DNA of 64,000 nt from Girardinichthys multiradiatus (GCF_021462225.1 NC_061798.1:26885320-26949319), one strand, 5' to 3'; shown: positions 30,573-43,810, counted from the first letter of the stretch. Notes: generated from the sequence alone by a model not told the origin. Translations and numbers: made by a program.

Positions 30573-31128
30573 TGTCAAAGTGTTAGGGAGTTTTTTGAGC
30601 CACACGAAGAATCAGACAGGACTCAGGAAGCAGTTTAAATATTTATTTACAACAATAATAATGGATTACTTCAGGCGATTGGGTTCATCTGCATCTGGCA
30701 AAGGGAGAAGAGAGTTAGCGATGGTTGTAGAGATCTCTGCCAGTATGGTGGTGGAGTCTAATGACCCTGGTAGCAATTGATCCGTGTGTTTGAAGGCATG
30801 GGAGCCTAGTGGTCTTAAGAGGTCCATGGGTAGTTTGCAGAGTCTGAGAGTGGACTGGCAGGGAGTGGCAGGAGAAAGAGGCAAAAACATGAAAATAGAC
30901 AAAACTATCAAGGAGCAAGGTTCACTAGGAATCAGAGGCTTGAGTCTACCAGCAGGGTTAACCAGCAGGGTTAACCATCAGGCAAAGACTAACAGCTCCT
31001 TCAATCTCAAGCAGCCGTATTAGATGATTGACAACAGGTGTGATGTCAGAAGCCTGCAGTCAGAGCAAAGATCCTCAATTCTGGAAAGAACTCAGACTTC
31101 ACATAAAAAACACTCCAAGATCATAACA
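30573..31128 (-). mobile_element. Solo LTR with perfect 5-bp target duplication
   Basis: Plus strand starts TGTCAAAGTGTTAGG and ends GATCATAACA; ATGGG flanks both sides (30568-30572 and 31129-31133). A minus-strand AATAAA lies near 30645. 556 bp, unrelated to the other LTRs here. The interior holds no coding. Confidence 0.8.
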
Positions 31129-31133
31129 ATGGG

Positions 31134-31382
31134 TATAAATTCTTATTTGCATTACTGATGATCTGCTCTGCTCAACTCAGGGCATGGTGGATGTGTCCCT
31201 GCAGGCTTTTGCCTTCATGATAAAGGAACTTCTCCACTGGTCCATACTCAGGTCAGGTGTGGCTGGCACAGTTGCCCCTTACTGAGCCCTGTAGATGGAC
31301 CCTGAGAGTCCTGCCTGTAGTCCCTGGGGAACTTTTTGGTTCTGTTGTGCTTGAGGCCCTGGAGCGTACTGCCCAGGCTTCT
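31134..31382. other. No recognisable gene
   Basis: About 250 bases of unique-looking sequence between the solo LTR and the LINE fragment. Confidence 0.4.
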
Positions 31383-31958
31383 CAATTCAATTCAGTTTTA
31401 TTTATATAGCACCAATTCACAACACATGTCGTCTCAAGGCACTTCACAACAGTCAGGTACATACATTCCAATTAGTCCTAACAATTAAACAGTGCAGTCG
31501 GAGTTAGTTATTTATTCAAATTGGATAAAAGGTTTTTCTATCTAAGGAAACCCAGCAGATTGCATCCAGTCAGTGACTTGCAGCATTCCTCCTGGATGAG
31601 CATGTAGAGACAGTGGACAGTCACTGGCGTTGACTTTGCAGCAATCCCTCATACTGAGCATGCATGTAGCGACAGTGGAGAGGAAAAACTCCCTTTTAAC
31701 AGGAAGAAACCTCCAATCAGAACCAGGCTCAGTATGAGCAGCCATCTGCCACGACCGACTGGGGGTTTGAGAGAACAAAGCAGAGACACAAAGAGAACAA
31801 AGAAGCACTGATCCAGGAGTACTTTCTATGGGAAGGAAAAGTAAATGTTAATGGATGTAGCTCCTTTAGTCGTTTCACCTAGAAAGAAAGAACAGATAAA
31901 CTCTGAGCCAGTTTTCAAGGTTAGAGTCTGAAAAAGAGCACATATAATTAGTTACAGT
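31383..31958 (-). mobile_element. LINE 3' region, left part (split by ERV2)
   Basis: TCAATTCAATTCAGTTTTATTTATATAG with aacacatgtcgtctcaagg is a fish LINE 3' end in reverse. The text continues across ERV2 at 39649-39790 (cgccatgtctaggagagagaaagg). Confidence 0.7.
31955..31958. repeat. ERV2 target duplication CAGT
   Basis: CAGT also follows the right LTR at 39645-39648. Confidence 0.85.
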
Positions 31959-32385
31959 TGTTGTGGAATTTTCTTATCAAAGTGGGTAGAAGTTGACTCA
32001 TAACAAGAGAAAATCCGGACTTTGTCTTAATAAGTTTTATTCAAAGGCATTCAGCGTTTGAAGACCCTGACACTGAGGTTAGTCAGTGAAACAGAGCCCC
32101 GATCAACATTTACACACAGTATTTATACCAGAACATGACAGTGTTATCTCAACTTCAAAGAGTCTGTGTTTTACGACCCCAGACCCTTCTCGGGTTCAGA
32201 GGTGACTAGGTTACCTAGGAACAACCATCTACTCTCCCTGAGGCATCACCCTAACAAATGCCCTTAACCATTAAACTTCTGATAATGGCTTTTACAGCTT
32301 CCTCCTCTAACACAGATGTTCACTGGAGTGAGGTAAACCAAAGGTCATACACTGTGGAATGCTTACTGCAAGAATTTCCATCACA
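31959..32385 (-). repeat. ERV2 3' LTR
   Basis: Minus strand TGTGATGGAAATTC...TTCCACAACA. Contains AATAAAAC and an AGTCCGGATTTTC segment shared with the other family members. Confidence 0.9.
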
Positions 32386-32398
32386 CTCCTTTCTTCTG
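32386..32398 (-). promoter_or_regulatory. ERV2 polypurine tract
   Basis: Minus strand AGAAGAAAGGAG directly before the 3' LTR. Confidence 0.85.
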
Positions 32399-32698
32399 AT
32401 TACAAGATAATCACAACTAAAGGAAAATTCTTCAAAACCATCACCCCTCTCAGCTAACAGATAATCCAAAGCCATTCTAGTTTGCAAACTCATCGTTCTA
32501 ATAGCTTAGGCTGATTGAAGTATAAGTTGTGACCGTATGTAGTAAGTGAGCTAGATAACATACTCCAGACCAAGTAGCAGGCAGATACAGATATGATCTA
32601 TTTCCACACATCCAACCCATGTTCTTGGGACACAAAAACCCATCTCTACTAGGAAAAGTAACAAGAACCCTGGTTAATTTACCTGCCATGCCATACAA
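32399..32698. other. ERV2 env-side remnant without coding
   Basis: Short unrelated frames only, between the polypurine tract and the truncated env. Confidence 0.45.
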
Positions 32699-33130
32699 TT
32701 AACCTCCATTCGGTAAGGCTGTAAGATTAAGAGTTAACACAAAGGGATCTGGAGCCAAAGATTCTGAAATAGTATAAGGATCAGTCCTGACAGGACAAGG
32801 TCTAGATGTATTAATGTGGGTCAAGGCACATGAAACTGGTATAATAGTTTTACAACCCTCCGTCTTTCCAAGGAAATAAGGTCTACTTTCACATTGTCTT
32901 TGCTGTACCTGTCCCAAAATGAACACAAGAGTTATAACAATACTTGCAATACCAATCATTAGCATCAGAACAGACCATCTTCCATATAGCTGCATCGTGA
33001 CCTTGAAGTTGAATGTCCTTTCTTCTGGTACTGAAAGCAAACAGTTTTTTTTCAAAGAAAACAAATTATAAACACAACTTAAAAAACAAAAAAAACAAAA
33101 AATCCTGCTGACTCTCCTGAGTGGCTTCAA
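32699..33130 (-). pseudogene. ERV2 env N-terminal remnant
   Basis: 143 codons. A hydrophobic anchor (VLMLMIGIASIVITLVFIL) is followed by a Cys-containing ectodomain start with an N-glycosylation motif (NLTALP) and a stop. Layout matches the start of retroviral env, but SU and TM subunits are missing and it differs in sequence from the ERV1 env. Confidence 0.65.
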
Positions 33131-33684
33131 GCTGCCCTGTTACCAGTCTGGTACAGGTGGGCGGTCGTAGGAAGCTCCTCTAGAAATATATTTAGAAACA
33201 GGAACTCTAACCTGCTAGAAGTTAGGCTTCCATAGTCCAACTAAACAACGGTGGAAATGAACACATTCAAACTTGTAATAATACCATAACGATAAATATC
33301 AAGCAATAAACATAAAAGTTAGATAAAAGCATCCGAGATTTCCTCCTCAGAGTCAGTTTCGCTGTCAAAGTGGGAGGAAAGAATCTCTCACTGTGGTGTG
33401 TGTGCAGTGAGGCAAATGACCTTATGATTTCTAACTTTCAGGCAATGCGACGGCCTTAAGTAGATTCTGAAATAACGTTGCACTGCCCAATGGATTATTG
33501 TGCCCTTGTAAGAACAGTGTTCTTCAACCACCTGTTCAATCACTCGCCAGTGATCAGCTTACAGTTCTTTATCTTGTGGTGGTCCGCTGTCCTCACACCT
33601 TTCAGCCGTGGATGATCCAGTTAGAAGATGACTTGTGTCCTGGAAGCCAGATGAAGCTGGAGGAGCTGGAGCTTTCCTGGGTGT
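33131..33684. other. ERV2 pol/env junction region
   Basis: No open frame. The translated minus strand after the integrase end shows frameshifted traces only. Confidence 0.4.
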
Positions 33685-34029
33685 CTAGTAGGATCTGATA
33701 TGGGCCATTCCAGCCCTGGACTTCCTGTGTTTTCTCCTAAATTCTCTGACCAGAATCCAGTCGCCAGGAATAAAGGACTGGAGGGTGGAAGTGGCTGTTT
33801 CTGGTAATGCAGCCTTCACCGTCTGTGAAACTTGAGAAAACACAGTGGACAGGTTTTGACAGTAAAACAACATCCTATCTTCACACAAAGATGTGGAAGA
33901 AAATGATCTTGGCAATATCCGCATGTCCAAATTAGGAGACCTGCCACACAGCACTTCAAAAGGACTGAGGTTTGCCTGTGTCCTTTGTCTCAATCTCACA
34001 TAAGTGAGAACAATAGGTAGAGCCTTCAC
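33685..34029 (-). pseudogene. ERV2 integrase C-terminal fragment
   Basis: 114 codons containing NLSPFEVLCGRSP and IPGDWILVREFRRKH, hallmarks of the gammaretrovirus-like integrase end. The frame is lost soon after. The catalytic core upstream is absent. Confidence 0.8.
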
Positions 34030-37000
34030 AACACTTGGCTAATTTTTAATTCAAAGTCCCATTCTCAAACCTAAGTGCTTAACTACATGAACTTCATCAA
34101 AACATCCAACAAAATCCAAAGAATTGATCTTCTGACTTCACCTGATATACTAGCAGTGACCATCAGCTAAATATTCTGAATATCAAAAATGTGACATGAT
34201 GTTTGAGGAAGGTCTGATTACAGGTCAATATTTCATAGTTTCAGAATACCCAAAAAGAATTTAAAAAATGGTCTAATCTGTGGAGATATAAAATTTCACA
34301 AAAAATCAACACCATAATTTCAGAGAGGTTATCATAATGTGGTCTTAGGGAGCTATGCACCATTTATATAAACAAAGTACAACGTCTCTCTCGCATTGTC
34401 ACTAAGTCCTCACTGGAGGTCTGAGCTACCCTTTTTCCCATGAGTGCTAAAACTTTTGGAACCCCATGTTACTTTATTCTGACATTCCCCTCTCCTGGCG
34501 CAGGGTCCAACCCATGCGACAATTCAGCAAAAAGTTTGTACAAAAATGTTTTAATAACCAAGATCACATTACATAGAACCAAAGAAATGAATTCTGACAT
34601 AACTATGTGTCACTATGAATTTAACAAAAGCAACATAAAGAAAATCCAGATGTTTTTAACTGCAATTCAGTTCCATTAACAACTAAACACAAACTTTAGT
34701 TATTCAGTTCATCAATGTCTCACTTAGAAATTAGTCACATATCATCCTGATTTGTCTTGTATGAAGATGAGTATTAGATTAATGGACATCTAATGTAATT
34801 CAGATGCATAAACCCTACAAATTCGAATCTAATAAATAATTCCCACCAAGTATAAAGTCATGACTCAGATTCTTTATCAAAAATATATTCCTTACTCTTG
34901 CATATCTTGAACTGTCAGCTAGTTTAATGGTACCAGGGAAACTTTCAATCTAATAAATGACCAATGATTCTGTATGTAAAACTAATTCTTCAAACTAGTT
35001 TAAACTATTTCATTAACCTTTTAATAATAAAACACATAAATCCAAAAGTCATGCTACATCCTTAATCATTATACAAACAAACAAACAAACATGTTTTTAA
35101 GGCAACAATCACTACAAGCATTTTGATTCTATTGTCTCTTAAACAGTGTTAAAACTCAGGAAGGGAGGTGCTGAGCGTTACCATGACAACAAAGGCATGA
35201 ACCAACCTGGTAGGTGGGCGGAGTCAGGCAGAACTAACCTTTGATTGACAGCCTATGGGCGGACCCACAGTTTCTTCATCCAATCCCACATTAGTGTAAC
35301 TTAAACTGCAAAACTATTAACATGCACCTACCTCAGAAACAAGCTGCTTCTTAACTCTCCTGAAAACTCAAAGTTTAATCAATCTGAGATTTAGAAACAT
35401 TATTCTAAACATGGATTATTGTTTCATGCAACATATAATCAAACATTCATACCAACAAAACAAAGACAAAACATCAAAGACAGACAAATGGCCAAATTTG
35501 AAGCTTCAAGAATTCAAAGAAATTTTTAACAATCTCTTTTCAGAATATGTTTTCTCAGCCATATCTTTTAATGCTATAATTGATCAATTTTGTTATGACA
35601 ATCGTCAGGATCCTTTTTAAAAATGAGTGCACATAGTCCAAAGAGATCTCAAAGTATTTAGAAGCACAGCAACAGTTTTCTCTTATATGAATCCAAATTT
35701 ACTGATGCTGAAACCTTTTGCTATTCTTTGTACTGTAACTCTGTAATAATAATAACTACAATCCTGAGAGTTATTGTTATAATTCTCTTTTTGTTTGGCT
35801 CAATTTGATCGCAGCTGCATTGCAGAATTTCAAGTTAAATGCAAAGAAGTATTTTTAATTTAATTCAATTCAAATTCAAAGATACTTTATTGATCCCCGA
35901 GGGGAAATTAGAAAAGTCAGCGTTGACATTTTCATGTTATACCCAAACTAAACCAAACTGCAGTGTTTGACTTAATCATAAATTAAGATAAGAAGCTTGT
36001 CTCCAAACTGGACTTTTTCTCATTTTCTTTAATTTGGGCTATTTAAATTTTGAGAGTTGGGGAGAACCTATTACTAGAACCCCTCTTTTACAATCCAAAT
36101 GCTGATAAATATTCCAATATTTTATCTCTTAGTAATCTGAAATCACCTATCTTTGTACTCATATGTATTCCTTTAATCTTTAAACCCTAAGAAATCAAAC
36201 AAGGAGACTTGAGTTTGAGCCGACCATCCTCTTACTGTTAAGAGGGCCTTTATTTCTTTTCTTTTCCTAAAATGAAGGATTTTACTTGTCTTGATTCTGT
36301 TACAAAAATCCTAACCTTGGTTCCAAAACTAAACTCTTCAACCCCAATCTGTGTTCCCCAGAGTAGAAATTTTGAGTATTATTGCATTTCAAAGCCACCA
36401 AATGACTGGAACTCATCATTGGCTTAGATCTGTTTTAATAAGTAATCGGCCTACCTTTAATTAAGTATTATAATTTTATGGACCCAAAATCTATGGCTTA
36501 CAGGCTTCAGGAGTCCAGGAACCACAAGTTGAGTACTACTGCATTGAACAATGGTGTTAACTTTCTGCAGAGATTGAAGGATTGTCTAAATATATTGTTT
36601 CTGCTTGGACAATAATCAGATTTAAAATTATTAGTTCACAGCTCCTAATTTACCTCAGATCATATTTGCTTCTAACCCAGTTCATAAGAAGCTTCAGACA
36701 AACATTATGCTAAAAAACAAAAAACAAAACAAAAAACCAGATCTGTTTTAAAATAAAGAAAAAGCATGCTTAAAAAAACTTGTTACTGTGGTGGAAAATA
36801 ACTCCACGGTTCTGAAGGCCTTTTCATGCAGAGTCTTTTAGGAAGCATGAGATTAGTTTAATTTTTGTGTGGTACCACTGTCCAATCAGATTCTTTCTAA
36901 ATAACCCAATTTTTCATACTCATTTTAAAGGTTTGTTTTACCAAGGGAAATGTGTTTAACAAAACCAATTACTCTCAAAGTTTTAAAAGTTTTAGCTGGT

Positions 37001-39198
37001 GATATCTTAGAAAACAACAAGTGTTTTAATATTTCTATGCAACACAGAACTGATCAGGTTTCTCTTTCCTTCTCCAAAGGGAGAAAAAAGAACCTGCAGA
37101 ACCAAACCTTTCATAGTTCTTGTCAGGATCTGATATAAGGTACAGTGTAAATCAACACGCTGCATGAATCAGAAGAGGGAAGAAAAAAACCTAATATAAC
37201 CTCTTCCCAGCAGCTGCTGTGAAAAACAATGAATTTGTACTTTCCATAAGCGTCAGTTAACACTTGCGGACAAAAACTGCACCAAACTTTAAGTACTGTG
37301 TCAGAGACTGTATGAAGACAATCTGCAGTAGAACTAAGCCTGTTTTAATGAGGTCTCTACCCATTAGATTTATGGGATACAAACTCTGACAACAGAAAAT
37401 AATACCTGAAGGAGAAACCCATCAGGTTTTACGCATTCGCTGGGTTTTAAAAATGCTCCTTCATGAGATCTGTCCTGAGAATAACATAGAAACACATGGT
37501 TACTGCTGAGTTTTGGAGATGTTGTAACTTCCTCTGCATTTTCATAACTTTTAATAACTAGAATAATTTACCCTGAATATTCCACGACGAAAGAGAACTT
37601 GCTTCTCTGAAAGAATTAACCGGAAAGTATCAAATGAACTAAGTTATCACCCTTTTAAAGATACTTTTCTAACCCTAAAATAATATTTTAACCCGCTATA
37701 TCTGTCCACGTCAAGCAAGCGTCACATGAGCAGCGGTTAATAAGCGTTCTTCATTGCAGAAAATAGGAAAAGATTTATGCAAATGTGTGTTTGTACGTTA
37801 CCCCCATCAGTTTCTAAATCGCTCCAGAGTCAGACTGTCATGGCACACAGTCCTATATCAGTCCAAAAAACAACCAGGCCCTTTCAGGTCTGTTGGTGAG
37901 ACATTCAATCATTCTTTGTCCACTTTAACTTCTCCAGGAGGGAGAAAGAAGAAACTTTGCTCCGGTTTCTCTTCTGCCCGCATAAGATGCTTTCAATATA
38001 AATCCAGTGTATCACTCTTCTGGCTCTTGCAAACAGCATGGATCTTTGTCTATCTCAGTGGGTCCAGACTTCTTCTGAGTTTTTTTTTTTTTTCTTGTTG
38101 AAAGTCACACTGCAATTTTCAACATGCAGGAAGGAAGATCTCTCTCTTTCAGGCCGTGCTGGAGAAGCGTCTCTGATGGAGTAGCCATGGAGAAGGGCAG
38201 GTTTCTAAAATCCAGACTCAAAAACGCAGATGTTGAACTCAAATCCCATATATGTGTGTATTTGTGTGTGAGAGAGGCAGAAGAAAGGTTTAGTATAGGT
38301 TTAGATTTTGTACAAAGAAATATTATCAGTCAGTCAGTCAGTTGTCCCCCTGCCTGTCACTTCCTTCCACAACATGAACTATACTCCTTTCTAAAACAAC
38401 TTTCTTTTCGCATCTCTAATGTCCCTTTTCACTTTTACCTTCTTTCCCGACTGATCGCAATATTTAAGACAAACAAAACTTCCTTCAGGAAAGTTTTAAC
38501 TCTTTAACCCCTTAATTGATGCACTCTGTGCTTTTTAATCTTTTCTTATGTTTTTTTTATTTATTTTTCCATCAACTGTTTTACTTGAAACTTTTTAACT
38601 ATTTAACTTATTTACACTCAAACTTCCACGCTGTGAAAAACCAAACTTATCTTCCAAATTAAAGCACATTTAACACAATCATCCCCACTTTTTCCTTTCA
38701 TTATTTTATAAATCAGAGTATGAAGAAGGAGACACCCCTGATGCCTCAAGGTTCCGGAACCATTTTTTTTTACCTGTTCAGCGGCACGTCTGCCCACTGG
38801 CTTTTCTCCTTTATGAGGTGTAGAAAATTGCTAAAAACCACCCGCAAAACCCTGTGTTTTGCTTTATCCCATTGTTACCAATGAGAACCTCCCTGCCATT
38901 CCTTTTGCAGGGTAACTGGGCCCTCAGCTGATGTCCTCCCTCTCGCAACTCTGGAACCTAATTAATTAGTTAGGAGATGATGGTTAATGTGTAATAAAAA
39001 TAATAATATACATTATATCCTACAGAGCAACTTCTCACCCCGATTTATTTGAAGACAAATAGTTCGGATCTAATCAGCCAGAAGCCGCAGGCGGACACCC
39101 GGACTCCACTACTGTAATATGGAGGTGGACTGAGGACTACGTCTCCAGGCTGGCCAGGCGTCCGTGTCCCCCTCCTGCGGTCTCCTCTGGCACGCTAG
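34030..39198. other. ERV2 interior with no coding capacity
   Basis: Over 5 kb of AT-rich sequence without retroviral motifs. 35865-35920 is a short LINE 3' fragment (tactttattgatccccgagg). Frames at 37754-38101 and 38124-38507 are open on the antisense strand but lack motifs. Confidence 0.6.
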
Positions 39199-39216
39199 AT
39201 CCTGTTCGTGACGCCA
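39199..39216 (-). promoter_or_regulatory. ERV2 primer-binding site
   Basis: Minus strand TGGCGTCACGAACAGGAT, four bases from the 5' LTR. It starts with the required TGG. A serine-type tRNA seems most likely, but this is from memory. Confidence 0.7.
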
Positions 39217-39220
39217 AAAT

Positions 39221-39644
39221 TGTTGTGGAATTTTCTTATCAAAGTGGGTAGAAGTTGACTCATAAGAGAAAATCCGGACTTTGTCTTAATAAGTTTTATT
39301 CAAAGGCATTCAGCGTTTGAAGACCCTGACACTGAGGTTAGTCAGTGAAACAGAGCCCCGATCAACATTTACACACAGTATTTATACCAGAACATGACAG
39401 TGTTATCTCAACTTCAAAGAGTCTGTGTTTTACGACCCCAGACCCTTCTCGGGTTCAGAGGTGACTAGGTTACCTAGGAACAACCATCTACTCTCCTTGA
39501 GGCATCACCCTAACAAATGCCCTTAACCATTAAACTTCTGATAATGGCTTTTACAGCTTCCTCCTCTAACACAGATGTTCACTGGAGTGAGGTAAACCAA
39601 AGGTCATACACTGTGGAATGCTTACTGCAAGAATTTCCATCACA
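39221..39644 (-). repeat. ERV2 5' LTR
   Basis: Near-identical to 31959-32385; followed on the plus strand by CAGT. Confidence 0.9.
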
Positions 39645-39648
39645 CAGT

Positions 39649-39790
39649 AAAGCTCAGTCAATCGCCATGTCTAGGAGAGAGAAAGGGTTAAACACTAAAA
39701 GACAGGGCTATGTGGATCATCGGTAGAGGGTGAGCATTAAGTTGTTGCCAGCAGAAGCTTGGACGATTCCCCTCTCCAGAAAGGTGTCAC
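39649..39790 (-). mobile_element. LINE 3' region, right part
   Basis: Continuation of 31383-31958 on the other side of ERV2; ends at the pentamer tail of the next L2. Confidence 0.6.
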
Positions 39791-41124
39791 AGGTAAGGTA
39801 AGGTAAGGCAAGTTTATTTATATAGCGCTTTTCAGCAACGAGACACTCAAAGCGCTGTACATACAATTACAATACAATCACAAAGCAAATAAACACAGAT
39901 ACAGACACAGAAAAACAAATCAAATGATAAAATCAAACAGAGGTAATTTAAAAAAGTTAAATAAAATAAAGAGAATAGAATGATGGACAAGAAAGTGACA
40001 GGAAAATTGGACTGAAAACATAACCAATCATGCCTAGATGGCACAGTCAAAGGCCACTCTAAAGAAATACGTTTTTAATCTTGATTTAAAGCAACTTAGG
40101 GTTTCGGCGCTTTTACAGTTTTCTGGTAGTTTATTCCAGATTAGTGGAGCATAAGAACTAAAAGCTGCTTCTCCATGTTTGGTTCTGGTTCTGGGTACAC
40201 AGAGTAGATTTGAGCCAGAAGACCTGAGAGGTCTGGGTGGTTGATACACTGACAACAAGTCTGTAATGTATTTTGGTGCTAAGCCATTCAGTGATTTATA
40301 GACTAACAAAAGTATTTTAAAGTCTATTCTCTGAGCTACAGGGAGCCAGTGTAAGGACTTTAGAACCGGAGTGATGTGCTCCACTTTCTTAGTTCTAGTG
40401 AGGACGCGGGCAGCAGCGTTCTGGTTCAACTGCAGCTGTCTGATCGACTTTTTAGGCAGACCTGTGAAGACACCGTTGCAGTAATCAATTCTACTAAAGA
40501 TGAACGCATGAATTAGTTTTTCAAGGTCCTGCTGAGACATTAGTCCTTTAATCCTGGAGATGTTTTTTACGTGATAGAAGGCCGACCTTGTTACTGTCTT
40601 TATGTGCCTCTGAAGGTTCAGGTCTGAGTCCATCACTACACCCAGGTTTCAAGCCTGACTGGTGGTTTCTAGCTGTATTAACTGAAGCTGTGTGCTAACT
40701 TTTAAATGCTCTTCCTTTTGTCCAAAAATTATTACTTCAGTTTTATTTTGATTCAGCTGAAGAGGATTTTAGCACATCCAAGCATTGATTTCTTCTAAAC
40801 ATTTACCCAGCGTTGAATGGGTTCATGGTCACCTGGTGACATCGTAATGTATAGCTGTGTGTCGTCTGCATAGTTATGATAACTTACGTTGTTGTTTATT
40901 AAAATCTGAGTTAGGGGGAGCATGTAGATATTGAATAGGAGGGGCCCTAAGATGGACCCTTGGGGAACGCCACATGTGATTTTTGTGGTCTCTGATGTAA
41001 AGTTACCTACTGACACAAAAAAGTCCCTGTCCTTCAAGTAGGATTTAAACCAGTTGAGTGCTGTACCAGAAAGGCCAACCAAGTTTTCCAGGCACTCTAA
41101 TAAAACAGTGATCAACAGTGTCGA

Positions 41125-41309
41125 ATCAGAATCAGAATCAGAATCAGAAAAGCTTTATTGCCAAGTACGTTTTTGGACATACAAGGAATTTGTTTTGGCG
41201 TAGTCGGTGCAATACAGTACAAATTAAACAGTACAAACATATCTACAATATAATATAAATAAAAGTGCACAGTTTTAAGTGAGTGAGAGTAAATATAGAG
41301 CAGTATAAG
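41125..41309. mobile_element. Repeat inserted in L2 copy 2
   Basis: Starts with (TCAGAA)n, then gctttattgccaagtacg and acaaggaatttgttttgg, a common fish interspersed repeat. Compared with L2 copy 1, twelve L2 bases are missing at the right junction. Confidence 0.7.
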
Positions 41310-42801
41310 GTCCAATAATACCAGCACTGTGGTTCTTGCACAGTCTGCATTTATATGGATGTCATTGAACACCTTGACAAGAGCAGTTTCTGTACTGTGG
41401 TGAGCAGGAAGCCTGACTGGAAGACATCGAAGCGGTTAGTCGTTGTTAGGAAGTTGTTTAACTGCTGAAACGCAGCTTTTTCAATAATCTTACTGATGAA
41501 GGAGAGGTTTGATATAGGCCTGTAGTTCTGTAGTAGCAGCTTGTCCAAGTTGCTCTTTTTCAATAGAGGTTTGATAATTGCTGTTTTTAGGGCCTGGGGG
41601 AAAACACCTGACAAAAGGGACATGTTTATTATTTGTGTTAAATCAGATGTTATTACAGACAAAGCTTTCTTAAGGAAAGCTGTGGGTAAAACATCGAGAC
41701 AGCAGGAAGAAGAGCTTAGTTGCTGTATAATTTCTTCTAAGATTTTGCAGTTTATTTGGTGAAATTGGGAAATTTTGTCAAAATCAGTTCTAGTTGGAGA
41801 CAACATTGGTACTGGAGTTGATGTGGATATGCTGACTGCCTGTCTGATCTTTTGGGTTTTTTCAGTAAAGAATTTAGCAAATTCATTGCAGGCCCTGGTA
41901 GAGTGGAGTTCAGATGCTACAGTTACAGGAGGGTTTGTTAACCTGTCGACCGTGGCAAACAATGCATGAGCATTGTTAATGTTTTTGCTGATGATCTCAG
42001 AAAAGAAGGATTCCTTGGCATTTTTCAGTTGTGAGTTATATCTGTATCTTTATAGATTATATAGTGAACCTGGATTCCAGTCTTTCGCCACCTGCGTTCA
42101 GCTTTTAGACGCTCCTTTTTTTCACTTCTGACTGGTGGAGCACTTCTCCACGGAGACATTTTCTTCCCAGAAACGACTTTCAATTTAATTGGAGCAATTG
42201 AATCAATGATGTCCGAGATTTTAGAAGGAAAGTTGTCTACCAGCTCATCTACAGTGTTATAGGGCAAAGTGGAGGTAGAAGAGTAAATCTGGTTAAAGGT
42301 TTCAGCAGCACCGTCCTTAAAGATGCGTTTTCTTATCATGTCTCTTTGGCAAACTGAGTCATTGCAGATGATGCTTTCAAAAATAACAGAAAAGTGGTCA
42401 GATAGGGCAACATCAGTTACAGACACCTTAAAAATGTTTAGACCCTTAGTGATGATCAAGTCCAAAATATGTCCCTGTTTGTGCGTTTGCTGTTTAACAT
42501 GTTGAGTCAAACCAAAATTTCTAAGAGTGTCACATAGATCTATTGCACTTCTGTCTTCAGGATTGTCCATGTGAATGTTGAAGTCTCGCACAATAATTAA
42601 ACAGTCATAATAAACACAAATCACAGATAAAAGCTCATTAAAATCACTGATAAAGTTTGTTTTGGACTTAGAAGGCCTGCAAATATTCAAGAACATGGTT
42701 CGGACAGGGCTCTTTACCCAGAGAGCCAAATATTCAAAAGAGTCAAATTTGCCCAGAAATATTTTTTACACTCTAATAAATCTTTAAACAAAGTGGCCAC
42801 C

Positions 42802-43230
42802 TGTAGTGGAATTTTCTTATCAAAGTGGGAGAGAAAATTAACTCATTAAAGAGAAAATCCAGACTTTGTCTTTATAAGTTTTATTCAAAGACATTCAGCG
42901 TTTGAATGACTCTGTCACTGAGCAAGTCAGTTAAGCAGAGCCACGAACACCATTTACACACAGTATTTATACCAAACATGACAGTGTTATCTCAACTTCA
43001 AAGAGTCTGTGTTTTATGGCCCTAGACCCTCCTTAGGTCAGAGGTAACAAAGTTATCTACGAACAGACCCATCTGCTCTTCCTGAGGCATCACCCTAAAG
43101 CATGGGTTTTAACCATTAAACTTCTGATAATGGCTTTTACACCTTCCTCCTCTAACACAGATGTTCTGAGGAGTGAGGTAACCTAAAGGTCATACACTTT
43201 GGAACACTTAATAAAATAATTTCCATCACA
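42802..43230 (-). mobile_element. Solo LTR nested in L2 copy 2
   Basis: Same family as the ERV2 LTRs but more divergent. Flanked by CCACC on both sides. It separates the endonuclease N- and C-terminal coding of the L2. Confidence 0.85.
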
Positions 43231-43810
43231 CCACCCCTCCACCTTTTCTTTGCTGTCTGCTCTCCCAAAGAAAATTGTAGTTCGGAGGCGTTGCCTCTAT
43301 CAGAATGGGAGCTTCATAAATTCATGTAACCATGTTTCTGTTAAAAACATAACATCAAGATCGTGGTCAGTAAAGAAGTCATTGATTAAAAATGATTTTC
43401 CTGACAGAGATCTAATGTTCAGTAAAGCCAGTTTATTTGACTTAGTTGCTGATATTAACTCTGTGTCTGGTTGTACCTGACAGTTTATGGCTTTTCTTGA
43501 TTGTTTATTACTGTCTCTTATCCTTTTTGCTTTGCTCTTTCTGTCACGTATAAGCACAGAAATTTTACAACTATCTCCTATTAGGGGCCCAAGTTTTTCC
43601 TGGACATGCTAATTTCTGACAGGGTTACAACTGGGGCCCAGACTGTATCACAGAGAAGTGATTTGAAGGTCCTGATTAGGAGGAGATAGATCAGGAAGTG
43701 GTGGAGGTCTGCGGCATTTGGAAGATGTTGGTTTAGTAGCAGGGCCTCGGCCACGAGGGATGTTGAATGGAGAAAATGTCAGAGCCATTTGGGTAGACAC
43801 AGAGCCAGGC

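Larger units (their letters stand above)
31959..39644 (-). mobile_element. Endogenous retrovirus 2, gutted, minus strand
   Basis: LTRs at 31959-32385 (427 bp) and 39221-39644 (424 bp) differ by about one substitution and a 3-base indel. A polypurine tract, primer site and 4-bp CAGT duplication complete the provirus. Only an env start and a piece of integrase can be read between them. The insertion is young yet lacks gag and most of pol, as in ERV1. Confidence 0.9.
39791..43810 (-). mobile_element. L2-type LINE copy 2, with nested insertions
   Basis: The 3' end at 39791 has a (GGTAA)n tail, then the AGCGCT/TATATAA end. Thumb region at 40034-40636; RT motifs at 40795-41115 (CGVPQGSILGPLLFN, YHNYADDTQLY) with both catalytic Asp present; fingers at 41351-41962. 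The endonuclease C-terminal part is at 42025-42729 (DFNIHMDNPE, LSDHFSVIFE) and its N-terminus at 43300-43557 (LNIRSLSGK, MFLTETWL). Interrupted by a repeat at 41125-41309 and a solo LTR at 42802-43230. Frames are broken, so it is inactive. The 5' limit is approximate. Confidence 0.88.

Noticed and set aside
32498..32698. Frame just before the ERV2 env remnant
   Set aside because: Could be env continuation, but no env feature is visible; left as part of the noncoding remnant.
37754..38507. Two frames of 115 and 127 codons in the ERV2 interior
   Set aside because: Antisense to the provirus, no splice context or domain, composition typical of random AT-rich DNA.
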